Positions 27,600 through 35,970 of a stretch of 64,000 nt of DNA are shown here, piece by piece (position 1 is the stretch's first letter; every line of letters begins with the position of its first letter). The stretch covers positions 62,001 to 126,000 of the forward strand of contig BQXR01000002.1 in NCBI GenBank assembly GCA_033238645.1, given 5' to 3'. The translations under genes were made by a program, and so were the position numbers. The notes under the pieces are model-generated. The model had not been told where the DNA came from. It saw only the letters and a program-made list of their open reading frames with translations, and did not search any database. This DNA comes from Thiomicrorhabdus sp033238645 (lineage in GTDB: Bacteria; Pseudomonadota; Gammaproteobacteria; Thiomicrospirales; Thiomicrospiraceae).

Positions 27600-27635
27600 C
27601 CCCCCTGCTCAAAATATCCATTCGAATTTTGAGCA
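27600..27635. repeat. Dispersed AGCAG-G element, copy 3, in a palindromic hairpin
   Basis: C6 (27600-27605) followed by TGCTCAAAAT, a ten-base spacer, and the exact inverse ATTTTGAGCA (27626-27635). The ten-base inverted repeat is perfect, but only the left side carries the C run. It lies just after cmoA and could end transcription or bind a protein. The minus strand reads ATTTTGAGCAGGGGGG. Confidence 0.75.
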
Positions 27636-27672
27636 ATTTAAAAAGCCTCAACAATACACCCTTATCCTATAT

Positions 27673-27702
27673 TTGGCCTATTAAGAGCTAAAGCCTTATA
27701 AT
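27673..27702 (+). promoter_or_regulatory. Promoter of cmoB
   Basis: TTGGCC (-35), 18-base spacer, TATAAT (-10), giving a start near 27709, about 29 bases before the cmoB start codon. Confidence 0.55.
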
Positions 27703-27729
27703 GCCCACCTATTTAAATTAATCTGTACA

Positions 27730-27745
27730 GGTTTCACGTGAAGCA
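27730..27745. promoter_or_regulatory. parS site B, overlapping the cmoB start codon
   Basis: GGTTTCACGTGAAGCA, 14 of 16 matches to parS. The GTG in the centre of the palindrome is the apparent cmoB start codon, so ParB bound here would cover the transcription and translation start region. Confidence 0.75.
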
Positions 27746-28733
27746 TCATTACGATTCATTTTGGGCACACCTTGAAGAGACCAAGCTAGAATCTTGGACA
27801 ACACAGCTTCCAAGCATTTTAGATAAAGCACTGAACCCAGAAAATAACGGCAATTTGCATCGTTGGGTTGATGTTTTAGATACAGTAAAATCTTACCCAA
27901 AGAATATTAATTACGACCTCAATGCAGCAGCGATTAAAGTCTCACAAACTGATCCAGTCACAGAGCAGCAGCAGACAGATTTAGAGCAGGCGCTGCGTGG
28001 ACTGATGCCATGGCGTAAAGGCCCTTTCTCTATTCATGGTATTGAGATTGATACCGAGTGGCACTCAGACTGGAAGTGGGATCGTGTTAGCCCTCACCTA
28101 GCGCCTTTAGCAGGAAAGAAGGTGCTGGATATTGGTTGTGGTAGTGGTTATCACCTCTGGCGTATGGCAGGTGAAGGTGCTGAGCTAGCCGTAGGAGTTG
28201 ACCCAAACCTGCTCTCTATGAGCCAGTTTCTCACAATGAAACATTTTATTGGTGATAAGGTTCCAGCTTATTTTCTCCCTTTAACGCTAGAACAACTACC
28301 TGTTTCTACTAGAGGCGGTGCTTTTGATACCGTATTTTCAATGGGTGTTCTCTATCACCGTCGTTCACCGATAGATCATATCTACGATCTTAAACAGCAC
28401 CTTGTTCCTGGTGGCGAGCTGGTCTTAGAGACCTTAGTGATTCCTGAGTCCTACGGGCAAGTTTTAATACCAGAAGACCGTTATGCACAGATGCGAAACG
28501 TCTGGTTCTTGCCATCCATTAAAGAGCTTAGCCATTGGTTAAAGCGTTGTGGGTTTGAAAATATTCGTTGTGTTGATAAAAATCAAACCAGTATTGAAGA
28601 GCAACGCAGTACCGATTGGATGCAGTGGAACTCTTTAGAGACCTTCTTAAACCCTGAAGATCATAATCAGAGTATCGAGGGTTATCCTGCTCCCCTAAGA
28701 GCAGTGATCGTATGCAACACCCCCAAATCCTAA
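27738..28733 (+). CDS. cmoB: tRNA U34 carboxymethyltransferase
   Basis: A 331-residue enzyme that uses carboxy-SAM from CmoA to make cmo5U34 in tRNAs. The family is clear from PWRKGPFSIHGIEIDTEWHS, SDWKWDRVSPHL, VLDIGCGSGYHLWRMAGEGA and SMGVLYHRRSPIDHI. The start is GTG at 27738: no ATG fits the conserved N-terminus (KHHYDSFWAHLEE), and CAGG lies upstream. The start codon lies in a parS-like palindrome. The length agrees with known CmoB. Confidence 0.95.
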   Translation: MKHHYDSFWAHLEETKLESWTTQLPSILDKALNPENNGNLHRWVDVLDTVKSYPKNINYDLNAAAIKVSQTDPVTEQQQTDLEQALRGLMPWRKGPFSIHGIEIDTEWHSDWKWDRVSPHLAPLAGKKVLDIGCGSGYHLWRMAGEGAELAVGVDPNLLSMSQFLTMKHFIGDKVPAYFLPLTLEQLPVSTRGGAFDTVFSMGVLYHRRSPIDHIYDLKQHLVPGGELVLETLVIPESYGQVLIPEDRYAQMRNVWFLPSIKELSHWLKRCGFENIRCVDKNQTSIEEQRSTDWMQWNSLETFLNPEDHNQSIEGYPAPLRAVIVCNTPKS

Positions 28734-29091
28734 AAAAATGGCCTTTTTCTTCAATCTCTGCGTTGGGATAAGACTCGTTTACAAGATGTAAACTTCGCCT
28801 TAACCCGCCTTGACCTTGAATGAAAAATTATCATTTTTTGACTCTAGCTTTGATTTATTAGTCCAACCTTTGCCAGACATTTTGTCCTAATCTCTGCATT
28901 AACTTAAAGCACCTGAACTAGAAAGTAATTTCTATTCCCCCCCTCCTTATAACAAGTAATACTTATAACTACTTAGTCGATAAAATATACTTTGATAACC
29001 TTAAATTATTTTATCAATATTGAAAACCCATAATAGTAATGAGTGATATATAATCAAATTAACTCAATGTGTTCATTGGCAAGCTGCCTAA
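28734..29091. other. Gene-free stretch between cmoB and the GGDEF-EAL gene
   Basis: No gene seen. A perfect inverted repeat GTTTACA/TGTAAAC with a 3-base loop lies at 28777-28793, inside a longer imperfect palindrome from about 28755 to 28820. A C7 run lies at 28937-28943. The rest is AT-rich with no clear promoter. Confidence 0.5.
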
Positions 29092-31710
29092 ATGAAACTA
29101 ATAGGATTGTCTCTTGCTATGGATCATCACTCCAGCCCAACAACTTCAGCTTTAAGTACTCAAGAGACAGAGTTAACAACACAACTTCATCTCCTACAAA
29201 CCCTTGAGAATATTAGTCAAATAATCTCTAAATCCGATAATATTGAGGAGATGCTCCACAATGTATTGCAAGAGATGCTCTCTATTCTCAACTGTGATCG
29301 CTCATGGTTACTCTATCCCTGTGATCCAAATAGCCCCACTTGGCATGTCCCCATGGAATGCACACGTCCAGAATGGCCTGGTGCTGGTGCTTTAGAAGAT
29401 CTCCCTATGACGGCTGATACAGCCAACATATTCAGACGGGTACTCAACAGTCATTCTGCTATTATTTTTGATCATGAAAATGATAGCGAACTCAGAGACT
29501 CACCTCTTACTGAACAGCTTTCAGTTCAATCTCAAATGCTTATCTGCTTAAGACCTAAAGTAGGAAAACCTTGGGTACTAGGTATACACTATTGTCGTGA
29601 AATACACACCTTTACCTTAAATGAACCTGCCCTTTTTGAAGCCATTAGTAGCCGAGTTTCAGATGCCCTTAGTACGCTTCTCACCCTACAAGACCTGACC
29701 GAAAGTGAAGCAAGGTTTAGAGTACTGGTTGAAAACGCACCAGAGGCAATCTTTGTTTTAGATACCGATAAACAGCAACTGATTCAGGTAAATAATAAGC
29801 TTACAAAACTATTAGGTATCCCTAAAGATCAGCTTATCAGTATGCCGTGGAAACAACTCATTGATGAGCAAAAAAATACTCAAGAGATATTTGAGCGCTG
29901 TTTATCAGGTGAAACCCCTTGCATAGAGTGGGAGTTTAAGAATGGTCAGGTTATCTGTGAAGTCCGTCTCATAAAGTTACCCGCTAGCAAACAAAATCTG
30001 ATTCGTGGTAGCGTTATTAATATCACCAAACGTAAACGTGCCGAAATACAGATGCGTAAATTATCCAGTGCACTACAACAAACTGGAGATGCTGTCGCGA
30101 TTACAGACCAGAATGGTGTTATCGAATATGTAAACGCTGCTTTTGAAAGAATTACTGGTTATGATAATGAGGCCATATTAGGTCAAAACCTTAACCTACT
30201 CCACTCAGATAAACACCCAGAGGAGTTTTATACTGACCTATGGGACACCATCTCTAGCGGGAAAGTATTTAGTGATATATTTATCAATCTAAAACGTGAT
30301 GGCACGCTCTATTACGAAGAAAAAACTATTAGCCCACTCAAGGATGATTCTGGCAATATTACCCACTACATCTCATCTGGGCGGGATATCTCTGAGCGTA
30401 TGGAGATACAAGAGCGCTTGCAATATCTAGCCCACCACGATGTACTAACAGATCTACCCAATCGTGCGCTATTCTTCGATCGATTGGAACAGTCCATCTT
30501 CCATGCTACACGAAATAAAACAATTCTCTCTGTGATGTTTTTAGATTTAGATCGCTTTAAGATCATCAACGATACCCTCGGACATGACACGGGAGATCTA
30601 GTCCTCAAGAAAGTCGCAAAACGTCTTCGTAAAGTCCTAAGAGCCTCAGATACCATTGCACGACTCGGTGGTGATGAGTTTGCCATTCTATTTGAAAACA
30701 TAGATGACCTAGACAGTACAAAAACCATTGCACTCAACCTTGTTAATACCCTCTCTAAACCCATCATCACTGGGCAGCACGAGCTACATGTCACCACCAG
30801 TATCGGTATCAGTAGCTTCCCAACTGATGGCTATGATGCCAATAGCTTATTGAAAAATGCTGATATTGCCATGTATCAAGCTAAAAACCTTGGTAAGAAT
30901 ACCTTCCAGTTCTACCATAAAGAGATGAATGAGGTTGCAGACAGACACTTCACCGTAGAGATACAGTTGCGCCATGCACTTGAGCAAAACGAATTTCAGA
31001 TGCACTACCAACCTAAAATTGATCTAAAAACAATGAAGCTTATTGGTAGTGAAGCGCTGATCCGCTGGAACAACCCTAAACTAGGCATTATCTCCCCGGC
31101 AGACTTTATTCCACTGCTAGAAGAGACAGGCATGATCGTACCTGTTAGTGAATGGGTCTTAGAAACAGCCTGCCAAGATCTAAAAGAGTGGTTAGATCAA
31201 GGCTTCAAGCCTGGCACAGTCGCAATCAACTTATCCGCTAGACAGTTCTCAAGCCCTGATATTGAAAACAAACTAATCAAGATTATCAAAGACAGCTGTG
31301 TACCAACTGAGATGATCGAAATGGAGATCACGGAAGGGCTTTTGATTCAAAACAAAAACAGTGCACAACGAATCCTGCAAACCTTCAAAGATAATAACCT
31401 AACGCTTGCGCTGGATGACTTTGGTACAGGCTATTCATCACTGAGTTATCTAAAACGCTTCCCCATCGATATTATTAAAATTGACCAATCATTTGTCAAA
31501 GAGCTACCTGGTGATGAAGATGATACTGCACTGGTTAACACCATTATTGCCATGGCTAAGGCACTCAAACTAAAAACCGTTGCCGAGGGTATTGAAAATG
31601 AAGATCAACTGAAACACCTGCGATCACAGGGCTGTGATATTGGGCAGGGCTATCACATCAGCAGACCACTCGAAAAAACTAAATTTACTGAATATCTAAA
31701 AAAACAATGA
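29092..31710 (+). CDS. GAF-PAS-PAS-GGDEF-EAL cyclic-di-GMP protein
   Basis: An 872-residue cytoplasmic signalling protein. Order: GAF-like domain (about 40-195), PAS (about 205-315), second PAS with PAC (about 320-440), GGDEF diguanylate cyclase (about 447-605) and EAL phosphodiesterase (about 620-865). The cyclase motif ARLGGDEF is intact, and the EAL domain has SEALIRW plus DDFGTGYSSLSYL, so both activities are possible. No membrane helices, so the input is probably an internal ligand or redox cofactor. The start is uncertain: an ATG nine codons later (29119) is also possible. It may influence the LapA-like adhesin, which such systems control through c-di-GMP, but that link is inferred. Confidence 0.92.
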   Translation: MKLIGLSLAMDHHSSPTTSALSTQETELTTQLHLLQTLENISQIISKSDNIEEMLHNVLQEMLSILNCDRSWLLYPCDPNSPTWHVPMECTRPEWPGAGALEDLPMTADTANIFRRVLNSHSAIIFDHENDSELRDSPLTEQLSVQSQMLICLRPKVGKPWVLGIHYCREIHTFTLNEPALFEAISSRVSDALSTLLTLQDLTESEARFRVLVENAPEAIFVLDTDKQQLIQVNNKLTKLLGIPKDQLISMPWKQLIDEQKNTQEIFERCLSGETPCIEWEFKNGQVICEVRLIKLPASKQNLIRGSVINITKRKRAEIQMRKLSSALQQTGDAVAITDQNGVIEYVNAAFERITGYDNEAILGQNLNLLHSDKHPEEFYTDLWDTISSGKVFSDIFINLKRDGTLYYEEKTISPLKDDSGNITHYISSGRDISERMEIQERLQYLAHHDVLTDLPNRALFFDRLEQSIFHATRNKTILSVMFLDLDRFKIINDTLGHDTGDLVLKKVAKRLRKVLRASDTIARLGGDEFAILFENIDDLDSTKTIALNLVNTLSKPIITGQHELHVTTSIGISSFPTDGYDANSLLKNADIAMYQAKNLGKNTFQFYHKEMNEVADRHFTVEIQLRHALEQNEFQMHYQPKIDLKTMKLIGSEALIRWNNPKLGIISPADFIPLLEETGMIVPVSEWVLETACQDLKEWLDQGFKPGTVAINLSARQFSSPDIENKLIKIIKDSCVPTEMIEMEITEGLLIQNKNSAQRILQTFKDNNLTLALDDFGTGYSSLSYLKRFPIDIIKIDQSFVKELPGDEDDTALVNTIIAMAKALKLKTVAEGIENEDQLKHLRSQGCDIGQGYHISRPLEKTKFTEYLKKQ

Positions 31711-31723
31711 CACTATTTCAATT

Positions 31724-31764
31724 AAAAAAGGCCTGAAGTGAAAATTCACTTCAGGCCTTTTTTT
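31724..31764. terminator. Strong bidirectional terminator
   Basis: A 19-base perfect inverted repeat (A-run, GGCCTGAAGTGAA, two-base loop, its complement, T-run) 14 bases after the GGDEF-EAL stop and before the convergent minus-strand gene. It can stop transcription from both sides. Confidence 0.95.
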
Positions 31765-31799
31765 GTAGGATTTAATTGTATTCTTATTTATAGCTAAAA

Positions 31800-32435
31800 T
31801 TATGCTTTCAATGTCGTCGTAATAGCAACGACACTCTTCTCTTCTTCAACAAACGGCTCTATCTTAATCACCTCTCCGAGACCATTAAAATAGACTTGGG
31901 TTTCATCATCATGAAAATAAACATAACCCAAAATATTGCCCAAAGGGCCAATCTTACCCCGCTCCATCTGATAGTGATTAACCACAATATCACCCACCAT
32001 CGTTAACATTTCGTTACAGTCTAAGCTATACATCTCAATGCAAATCTTAAGCTGACATCTCGGCTCCATAAACACCAAATCTAAAGCACTTGCATCAGTA
32101 TCTTCAATATTAGATTCCGTCTCAACAAAAACATAAGGACGGTGTTCATTAAAAGCACTTAACTTGTCTTTAATCCCTTCAATCACCTGCTGAGTTAAAT
32201 TAGCATCAAACCCCAAATACGCACAGACAGACTCAATAAGGGCAGATGTTTCCACCGCATAATCATAATAACCATCATCCAAACCCAAACAAGAGTCTGC
32301 AAGCATCCGATTAAACCGATACTCAAACTTTTCAGGGCTATTACACCCCACCGCCTTAGAAATATCCTCCAGACTAACCAAAGCCAGCCTACTGCTGATT
32401 TCTGCTTTAAATTGATCTAGTTCATACAGAGTCAT
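31800..32435 (-). CDS. Hypothetical acidic protein, unknown
   Basis: A 211-residue acidic soluble protein. It begins MTLYELDQFKAEISSRLALV and has a helical N-terminal half (about 1-90) and a mixed C-terminal half including PRCQLKICIEMYSLD and GNILGYVYFHDDETQVYFNG. I recognise no family and no catalytic motif. The ATG at 32435 is preceded by AGGAGA with nine-base spacing, better than a TTG one codon before. It shares a terminator with the convergent GGDEF-EAL gene and stands alone. Codon use looks like its neighbours, so it is probably a real gene. Confidence 0.65.
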   Translation of the reverse strand: MTLYELDQFKAEISSRLALVSLEDISKAVGCNSPEKFEYRFNRMLADSCLGLDDGYYDYAVETSALIESVCAYLGFDANLTQQVIEGIKDKLSAFNEHRPYVFVETESNIEDTDASALDLVFMEPRCQLKICIEMYSLDCNEMLTMVGDIVVNHYQMERGKIGPLGNILGYVYFHDDETQVYFNGLGEVIKIEPFVEEEKSVVAITTTLKA

Positions 32436-32700
32436 CAAAACGATCTCCTAAGATTCACACATGCTAAGTTTAACAATACCCAACCTAGCTCAACTAAGTA
32501 ATACGTAATTCTACTATAAACTAACCTTATTTGAACTAATTAGATTTAATATGCCTTATTACGATAACCCATAAAAGAATATAACCACATGAATTAAATA
32601 AGGATGTTGGCTATAACAAAGCAGGTAGATAATAAAATAGGCGGGAGTTAATTAGTTGAGTTTAAAGACTAATTATCAATAAATAGTCAATTAGAAACTC

Positions 32701-32727
32701 TAATCGTATCATTTATTGATACGATTA
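32701..32727. promoter_or_regulatory. Long perfect inverted repeat
   Basis: TAATCGTATCA, five-base spacer TTTAT, TGATACGATTA. No T-run follows, so an operator is as likely as a hairpin. It stands about 270 bases from the nearest gene. Confidence 0.5.
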
Positions 32728-32768
32728 AATTCAAAGCCCCTATGAACTTTCTATTATCTCGTGCTTAT

Positions 32769-32780
32769 CCCCCCCCTGCT
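32769..32780 (-). repeat. Dispersed AGCAG-G8 element, copy 4
   Basis: Eight C followed by TGCTCTAG on the plus strand; intergenic. Confidence 0.7.
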
Positions 32781-32992
32781 CTAGTGCCCCTTGAAGGTAC
32801 TTGGGTTTAAAAAGGCCTTTTCAGGGCGAGTATTGATTACATAAACCTTTATAAATACTGGTCTAAAGAGGCAACTATTAGGCATTAAAACTCATTAAAT
32901 CTAGTTCCTATACTACCAATACCTGGCAAAATTACAGATTCGTTATCTTTCATAGAAGATCATAGACATCACTTTAACTCTAGCCTAAGTTT

Positions 32993-33318
32993 ATGTCCTC
33001 TATGTTTAAGCTCTACATCGCCCTGTTTACTCTGATTACCATCCATTAGTTCAGCATCAGCAGAATACTATTTAGAACCAGAAACCTCCGCTCTGCAAAA
33101 AATAAATATCATGCAATTAGAGTAGCAATCTCAGCTCCAGAGTATTTGAGCAGATTAAAGCAACGCTACAGGTTAAGATAAAAGATTAGGGGCAGTACTA
33201 TATAACTAGTTCAGCCCCGAAATTAATTACGACTTATAAAGTCTCTAATCATACTGAAACACAATACTATGTAGCCATTCAGTGGCTCCACAAACCCATA
33301 CTCAACCCACCTCAATAA
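32993..33318 (+). pseudogene. Frameshifted gene for a small secreted protein
   Basis: Coding-like segments run through different frames. The first opens MSSMFKLYIALFTLITIH, a signal-peptide-like start, then a stop. A shifted frame gives ASAEYYLEPETSALQKINIM and LE; another gives SNLSSRVFEQIKATLQVKIK; a last one GQYYITSSAPKLITTYKVSN then HTETQYYVAIQWLHKPILNP, ending at 33318. Together they look like one secreted protein of about 110 residues broken by at least two frameshifts or small indels. No family recognised. It sits directly before the second MoxR/Bat operon. Confidence 0.55.
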
Positions 33319-33371
33319 AACCTCAACAGTTCCCTCATCATATGGTCTATACAACGTAGTTTTTGTTTCAG

Positions 33372-33377
33372 TATAAT
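33372..33377 (+). promoter_or_regulatory. Possible -10 box of second MoxR operon
   Basis: TATAAT 40 bases before the proposed GTG start of moxR. No good -35 was found at the right distance, so it would need an activator or is only part of a promoter. Confidence 0.35.
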
Positions 33378-33416
33378 ATCGGCTTGTTTGTTATTTTGTT
33401 ACAGGATGGTTCTACG

Positions 33417-34394
33417 GTGTCAGAAGCTTTAAACAGTTCGCTTACTTTGCGTTTTCAAGATTTACAGGCGCATATCAATCAGCACATTATTGGTCAACCA
33501 CATCTGACCCAGCGCCTACTGATTACGCTGCTCTCTGATGGTCACTTACTGGTTGAGGGGCCTCCGGGTTTGGCTAAGACTAAAGCAATTAAGGTTTTGT
33601 CTACCCTGCTTGAAGGGGTGTTTCACCGTATTCAATTTACCCCTGATCTACTGCCTTCGGATATTACAGGTACAGACATCTATCGTCCTGAAACAGGGGC
33701 ATTTGAGTTTCAGGCAGGGCCTATCTTCCATAACTTGATTTTGGCCGATGAGATTAACCGTGCGCCTGCTAAGGTGCAAGCTGCTCTGTTAGAAGCGATG
33801 GGAGAGGGGCAGGTGAGTGTGGGTCAACGTAGTTTGCCGATGGAGAAATTCTTTATGGTGATGGCGACACAGAACCCGCTTGATCAAGAAGGAACTTATC
33901 CATTACCCGAGGCACAGTTAGATCGTTTTATGATGCATGTTAATATTGATTACCCTGATGCAGAGAGTGAACTCAAGATCTTAGAGTTGGTCGAGAACGA
34001 GGCACGTGAAACAGTGACTAAGTCATTTGAACCCATGTCACAAGCCGACTTGTTTGCGGCACGTGAAGCCATCTTAAATATTCATGTCGCCGATACAATT
34101 AAGACTTATATAGTTGAGTTGGTCATGGCGACTCGCCAGCCTGAAAAATACAGTGGCGATTTAGCTAGCCTAATAGCCATTGGCGTTAGCCCACGTGCAA
34201 CCATCGCCCTATCTCGTTGTGCGCGTGCGCATGCTTGGTTACAGGGTAAAGACTTTGTGAGTCCTGATGATGTACAGGCGGTAATTCACGATATCTTCCG
34301 TCACCGTCTACTGCTTAACTTTGAGGCAGAGGCGCAAAATATCAGCCCTGATCAGGTGATTAATCAAATTCTTAGCTTAGTCCCTGTTACTTAA
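33417..34394 (+). CDS. MoxR-family AAA+ ATPase (second MoxR/Bat operon)
   Basis: A 325-residue paralogue of the ATPase at 1737. Walker A is GPPGLAKT, Walker B LILADE followed by INRAPAKVQAALLEAM, sensor 1 ATQNPLDQEGTYPLPEAQLD, and the lid GVSPRATIALSRCA. I choose a GTG start at 33417 with AGGA ten bases upstream; an upstream TTG at 33363 would add residues across the likely -10 box. The N-terminus then aligns with the first paralogue (VSEALNSSLTLRFQDLQAHI). Seven-gene operon follows to 40874. Confidence 0.93.
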   Translation: MSEALNSSLTLRFQDLQAHINQHIIGQPHLTQRLLITLLSDGHLLVEGPPGLAKTKAIKVLSTLLEGVFHRIQFTPDLLPSDITGTDIYRPETGAFEFQAGPIFHNLILADEINRAPAKVQAALLEAMGEGQVSVGQRSLPMEKFFMVMATQNPLDQEGTYPLPEAQLDRFMMHVNIDYPDAESELKILELVENEARETVTKSFEPMSQADLFAAREAILNIHVADTIKTYIVELVMATRQPEKYSGDLASLIAIGVSPRATIALSRCARAHAWLQGKDFVSPDDVQAVIHDIFRHRLLLNFEAEAQNISPDQVINQILSLVPVT

Positions 34395-34428
34395 GTTGCC
34401 TAAATTAGTCGTGAGAGCTTAGCAAAGT

Positions 34429-35415
34429 ATGTTGCCTTTTATCTCTAAAAAATCCAATACCCCCCCTGCTCAAAATGGTGTCGATCCAAAAGCAGAGATG
34501 AGTGCTGACCTTTATAGCCAACTAAGTGATTTAGTCGCTTATAGGTTCCACGTGAAACAAAAGAAGTTGGCACAGCAAAATAACGTGATGTCATCCAGCT
34601 CAGGGAGTAATCACTCACAGCGTAAAGGTCGCGGCATGACCTTTAGTGAGGTGCGTCAGTATCAAGCAGGCGATGATATTCGTCACATCGATTGGCGTGT
34701 TACTGCACGTACACAAAAAGCCCATACAAAGGTATTTATTGAAGAGCATGAGCGCCCTACCATCTTAGTGACTGAGCAGAGTCCTACGCTATTCTTTGGT
34801 TCACAAGTTCGCCTGAAAATTAATCAAGCTTTAAACCTGTCGGCTATCCTTGCTTGGATAGCACTAAACCAGAGTGAACGTGTTGGTGGTCTCACCTTTA
34901 ATCAAAATCATCAGGCTTGGATTCCGCCTAAACGCAGTCAGCAAACCCTACTACACTGCCTACAACAATCTATACAGTTGCAATCAGAGATCACCCAACC
35001 CGGTCAAAGTAATCCTCTCTACTGGCAGAAGAGTTTAAAGCAGTTGGTTCAGGTCGTTAAACCCGGTAGTAAGCTATTTCTGATTGGTGATATGCTGCAA
35101 CTTAATGGACCAAGTTTGGCTTATATTCAAACACTACGTCGCCATAATGACGTAGTCGCCCTGCATGTTTATGATCCCTTGGAGCAGCAACTTCCAGAGT
35201 TAGGTTGGTTAAGTTTAACGCAGAGTTTTCAATCTGAGCATCAACTCAAATTAGACAGCTCTAGAACACAAACTAGAGAGGACTATGCGTCACTGTATCA
35301 GCAACAGTGGGCGCAGGCTAAAGCCCAGTTTCTAAAAGTGAAGGTACCCCTTTTTGAGATCGGTTGTCATGAGAATCCTTTAGAAAGCCTCCTACGCCAT
35401 AAAGTGATTCTTTAA
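34429..35415 (+). CDS. DUF58 domain protein (second MoxR/Bat operon)
   Basis: A 328-residue DUF58 protein; the signature GRGMTFSEVRQYQAGDDIRH and IDWRVTARTQKAHTKVFIEE lie near residues 65-105. Like its paralogue at 2743 it probably works with the MoxR ATPase. It carries both a G-run element copy (34460-34470, encoding TPPAQ) and parS site C near its 5' end. It starts 34 bases after the moxR stop. Confidence 0.9.
   Translation: MLPFISKKSNTPPAQNGVDPKAEMSADLYSQLSDLVAYRFHVKQKKLAQQNNVMSSSSGSNHSQRKGRGMTFSEVRQYQAGDDIRHIDWRVTARTQKAHTKVFIEEHERPTILVTEQSPTLFFGSQVRLKINQALNLSAILAWIALNQSERVGGLTFNQNHQAWIPPKRSQQTLLHCLQQSIQLQSEITQPGQSNPLYWQKSLKQLVQVVKPGSKLFLIGDMLQLNGPSLAYIQTLRRHNDVVALHVYDPLEQQLPELGWLSLTQSFQSEHQLKLDSSRTQTREDYASLYQQQWAQAKAQFLKVKVPLFEIGCHENPLESLLRHKVIL
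34460..34470 (-). repeat. Dispersed AGCAG-G7 element, copy 5
   Basis: C7 then TGCTCAAAAT on the plus strand; minus strand ATTTTGAGCAG plus G run and TA, a full consensus match. Within the DUF58 gene. Confidence 0.75.
34544..34559. promoter_or_regulatory. parS site C
   Basis: GGTTCCACGTGAAACA, 15 of 16 matches to parS, inside the second DUF58 gene. Confidence 0.85.
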
Positions 35416-35448
35416 AAATGAATAAGCATAGTTTAATGAGAACCCGCG

Positions 35449-35970
35449 ATGAATCTTAACCAACAGCAGTTACAACTGCTTAATCAACTTGAAGATATTC
35501 AGCTACCTGAGCCAATTGGTTGGTGGCCGCTATCCTCCTCTTGGTGGATGTTAATCTTTATGGTCAGCACAGTATTGATCGCACTTATATGGTATTACTT
35601 TGATCAAAAAAGACGCAACGCCTACCGTAAAGAGGCTTTAGCTATTCTAGAGAAAATAACCTCTTTGAATACATTTGAAGGCAGTCCTAAAAATCCCAAT
35701 CAACAACTGCTAGAAATAAACACTCTGCTTAAGCAGGTCGCTTTAACAGCCTATGCACGAGCGGATGTTGCCAAGCTCAACAATCAAGATTGGTTAGACT
35801 TTTTAAAGCAGACCGCTGGGCACATTAATACACCCAACACTCTCGCTCAAAGCTTACAACTAGCCTATCAAAAACCCAGTGAAGATGACGAACACATTAA
35901 TACAGACTTACAGTTATTACGCAGTTTTAAAGTCTATGCTGCAGCATGGATTAAGGGGCATCATCAATGA
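35449..35970 (+). CDS. DUF4381 single-pass membrane protein (second operon)
   Basis: A 173-residue DUF4381 protein: LEDIQLPEPIGWWPLSSSWW followed by one transmembrane helix (about 30-50) and a cytoplasmic helical domain with the conserved RADVAKLNNQDWLDFL. It overlaps the BatA gene by four bases (ATGA), so translation is coupled. Paralogue at 3779. Confidence 0.88.
   Translation: MNLNQQQLQLLNQLEDIQLPEPIGWWPLSSSWWMLIFMVSTVLIALIWYYFDQKRRNAYRKEALAILEKITSLNTFEGSPKNPNQQLLEINTLLKQVALTAYARADVAKLNNQDWLDFLKQTAGHINTPNTLAQSLQLAYQKPSEDDEHINTDLQLLRSFKVYAAAWIKGHHQ

Larger units (their letters stand above)
32436..32992. other. Gene-free AT-rich stretch
   Basis: No open frame of note. It contains a perfect 11-base inverted repeat at 32701-32727 and copy 4 of the G-run element at 32769-32780. 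The next 220 bases lead to the remnant gene at 32993. Confidence 0.5.

Noticed and set aside
32352..32450. Part of the gene at 31800 as a phage or toxin regulator
   Set aside because: No helix-turn-helix or toxin motif can be supported; left as hypothetical.
33998..34013. GGCACGTGAAACA as a parS site
   Set aside because: The right half is perfect but four left-half positions mismatch; treated as a chance half-site. The same applies to the CACGTG at 27286.
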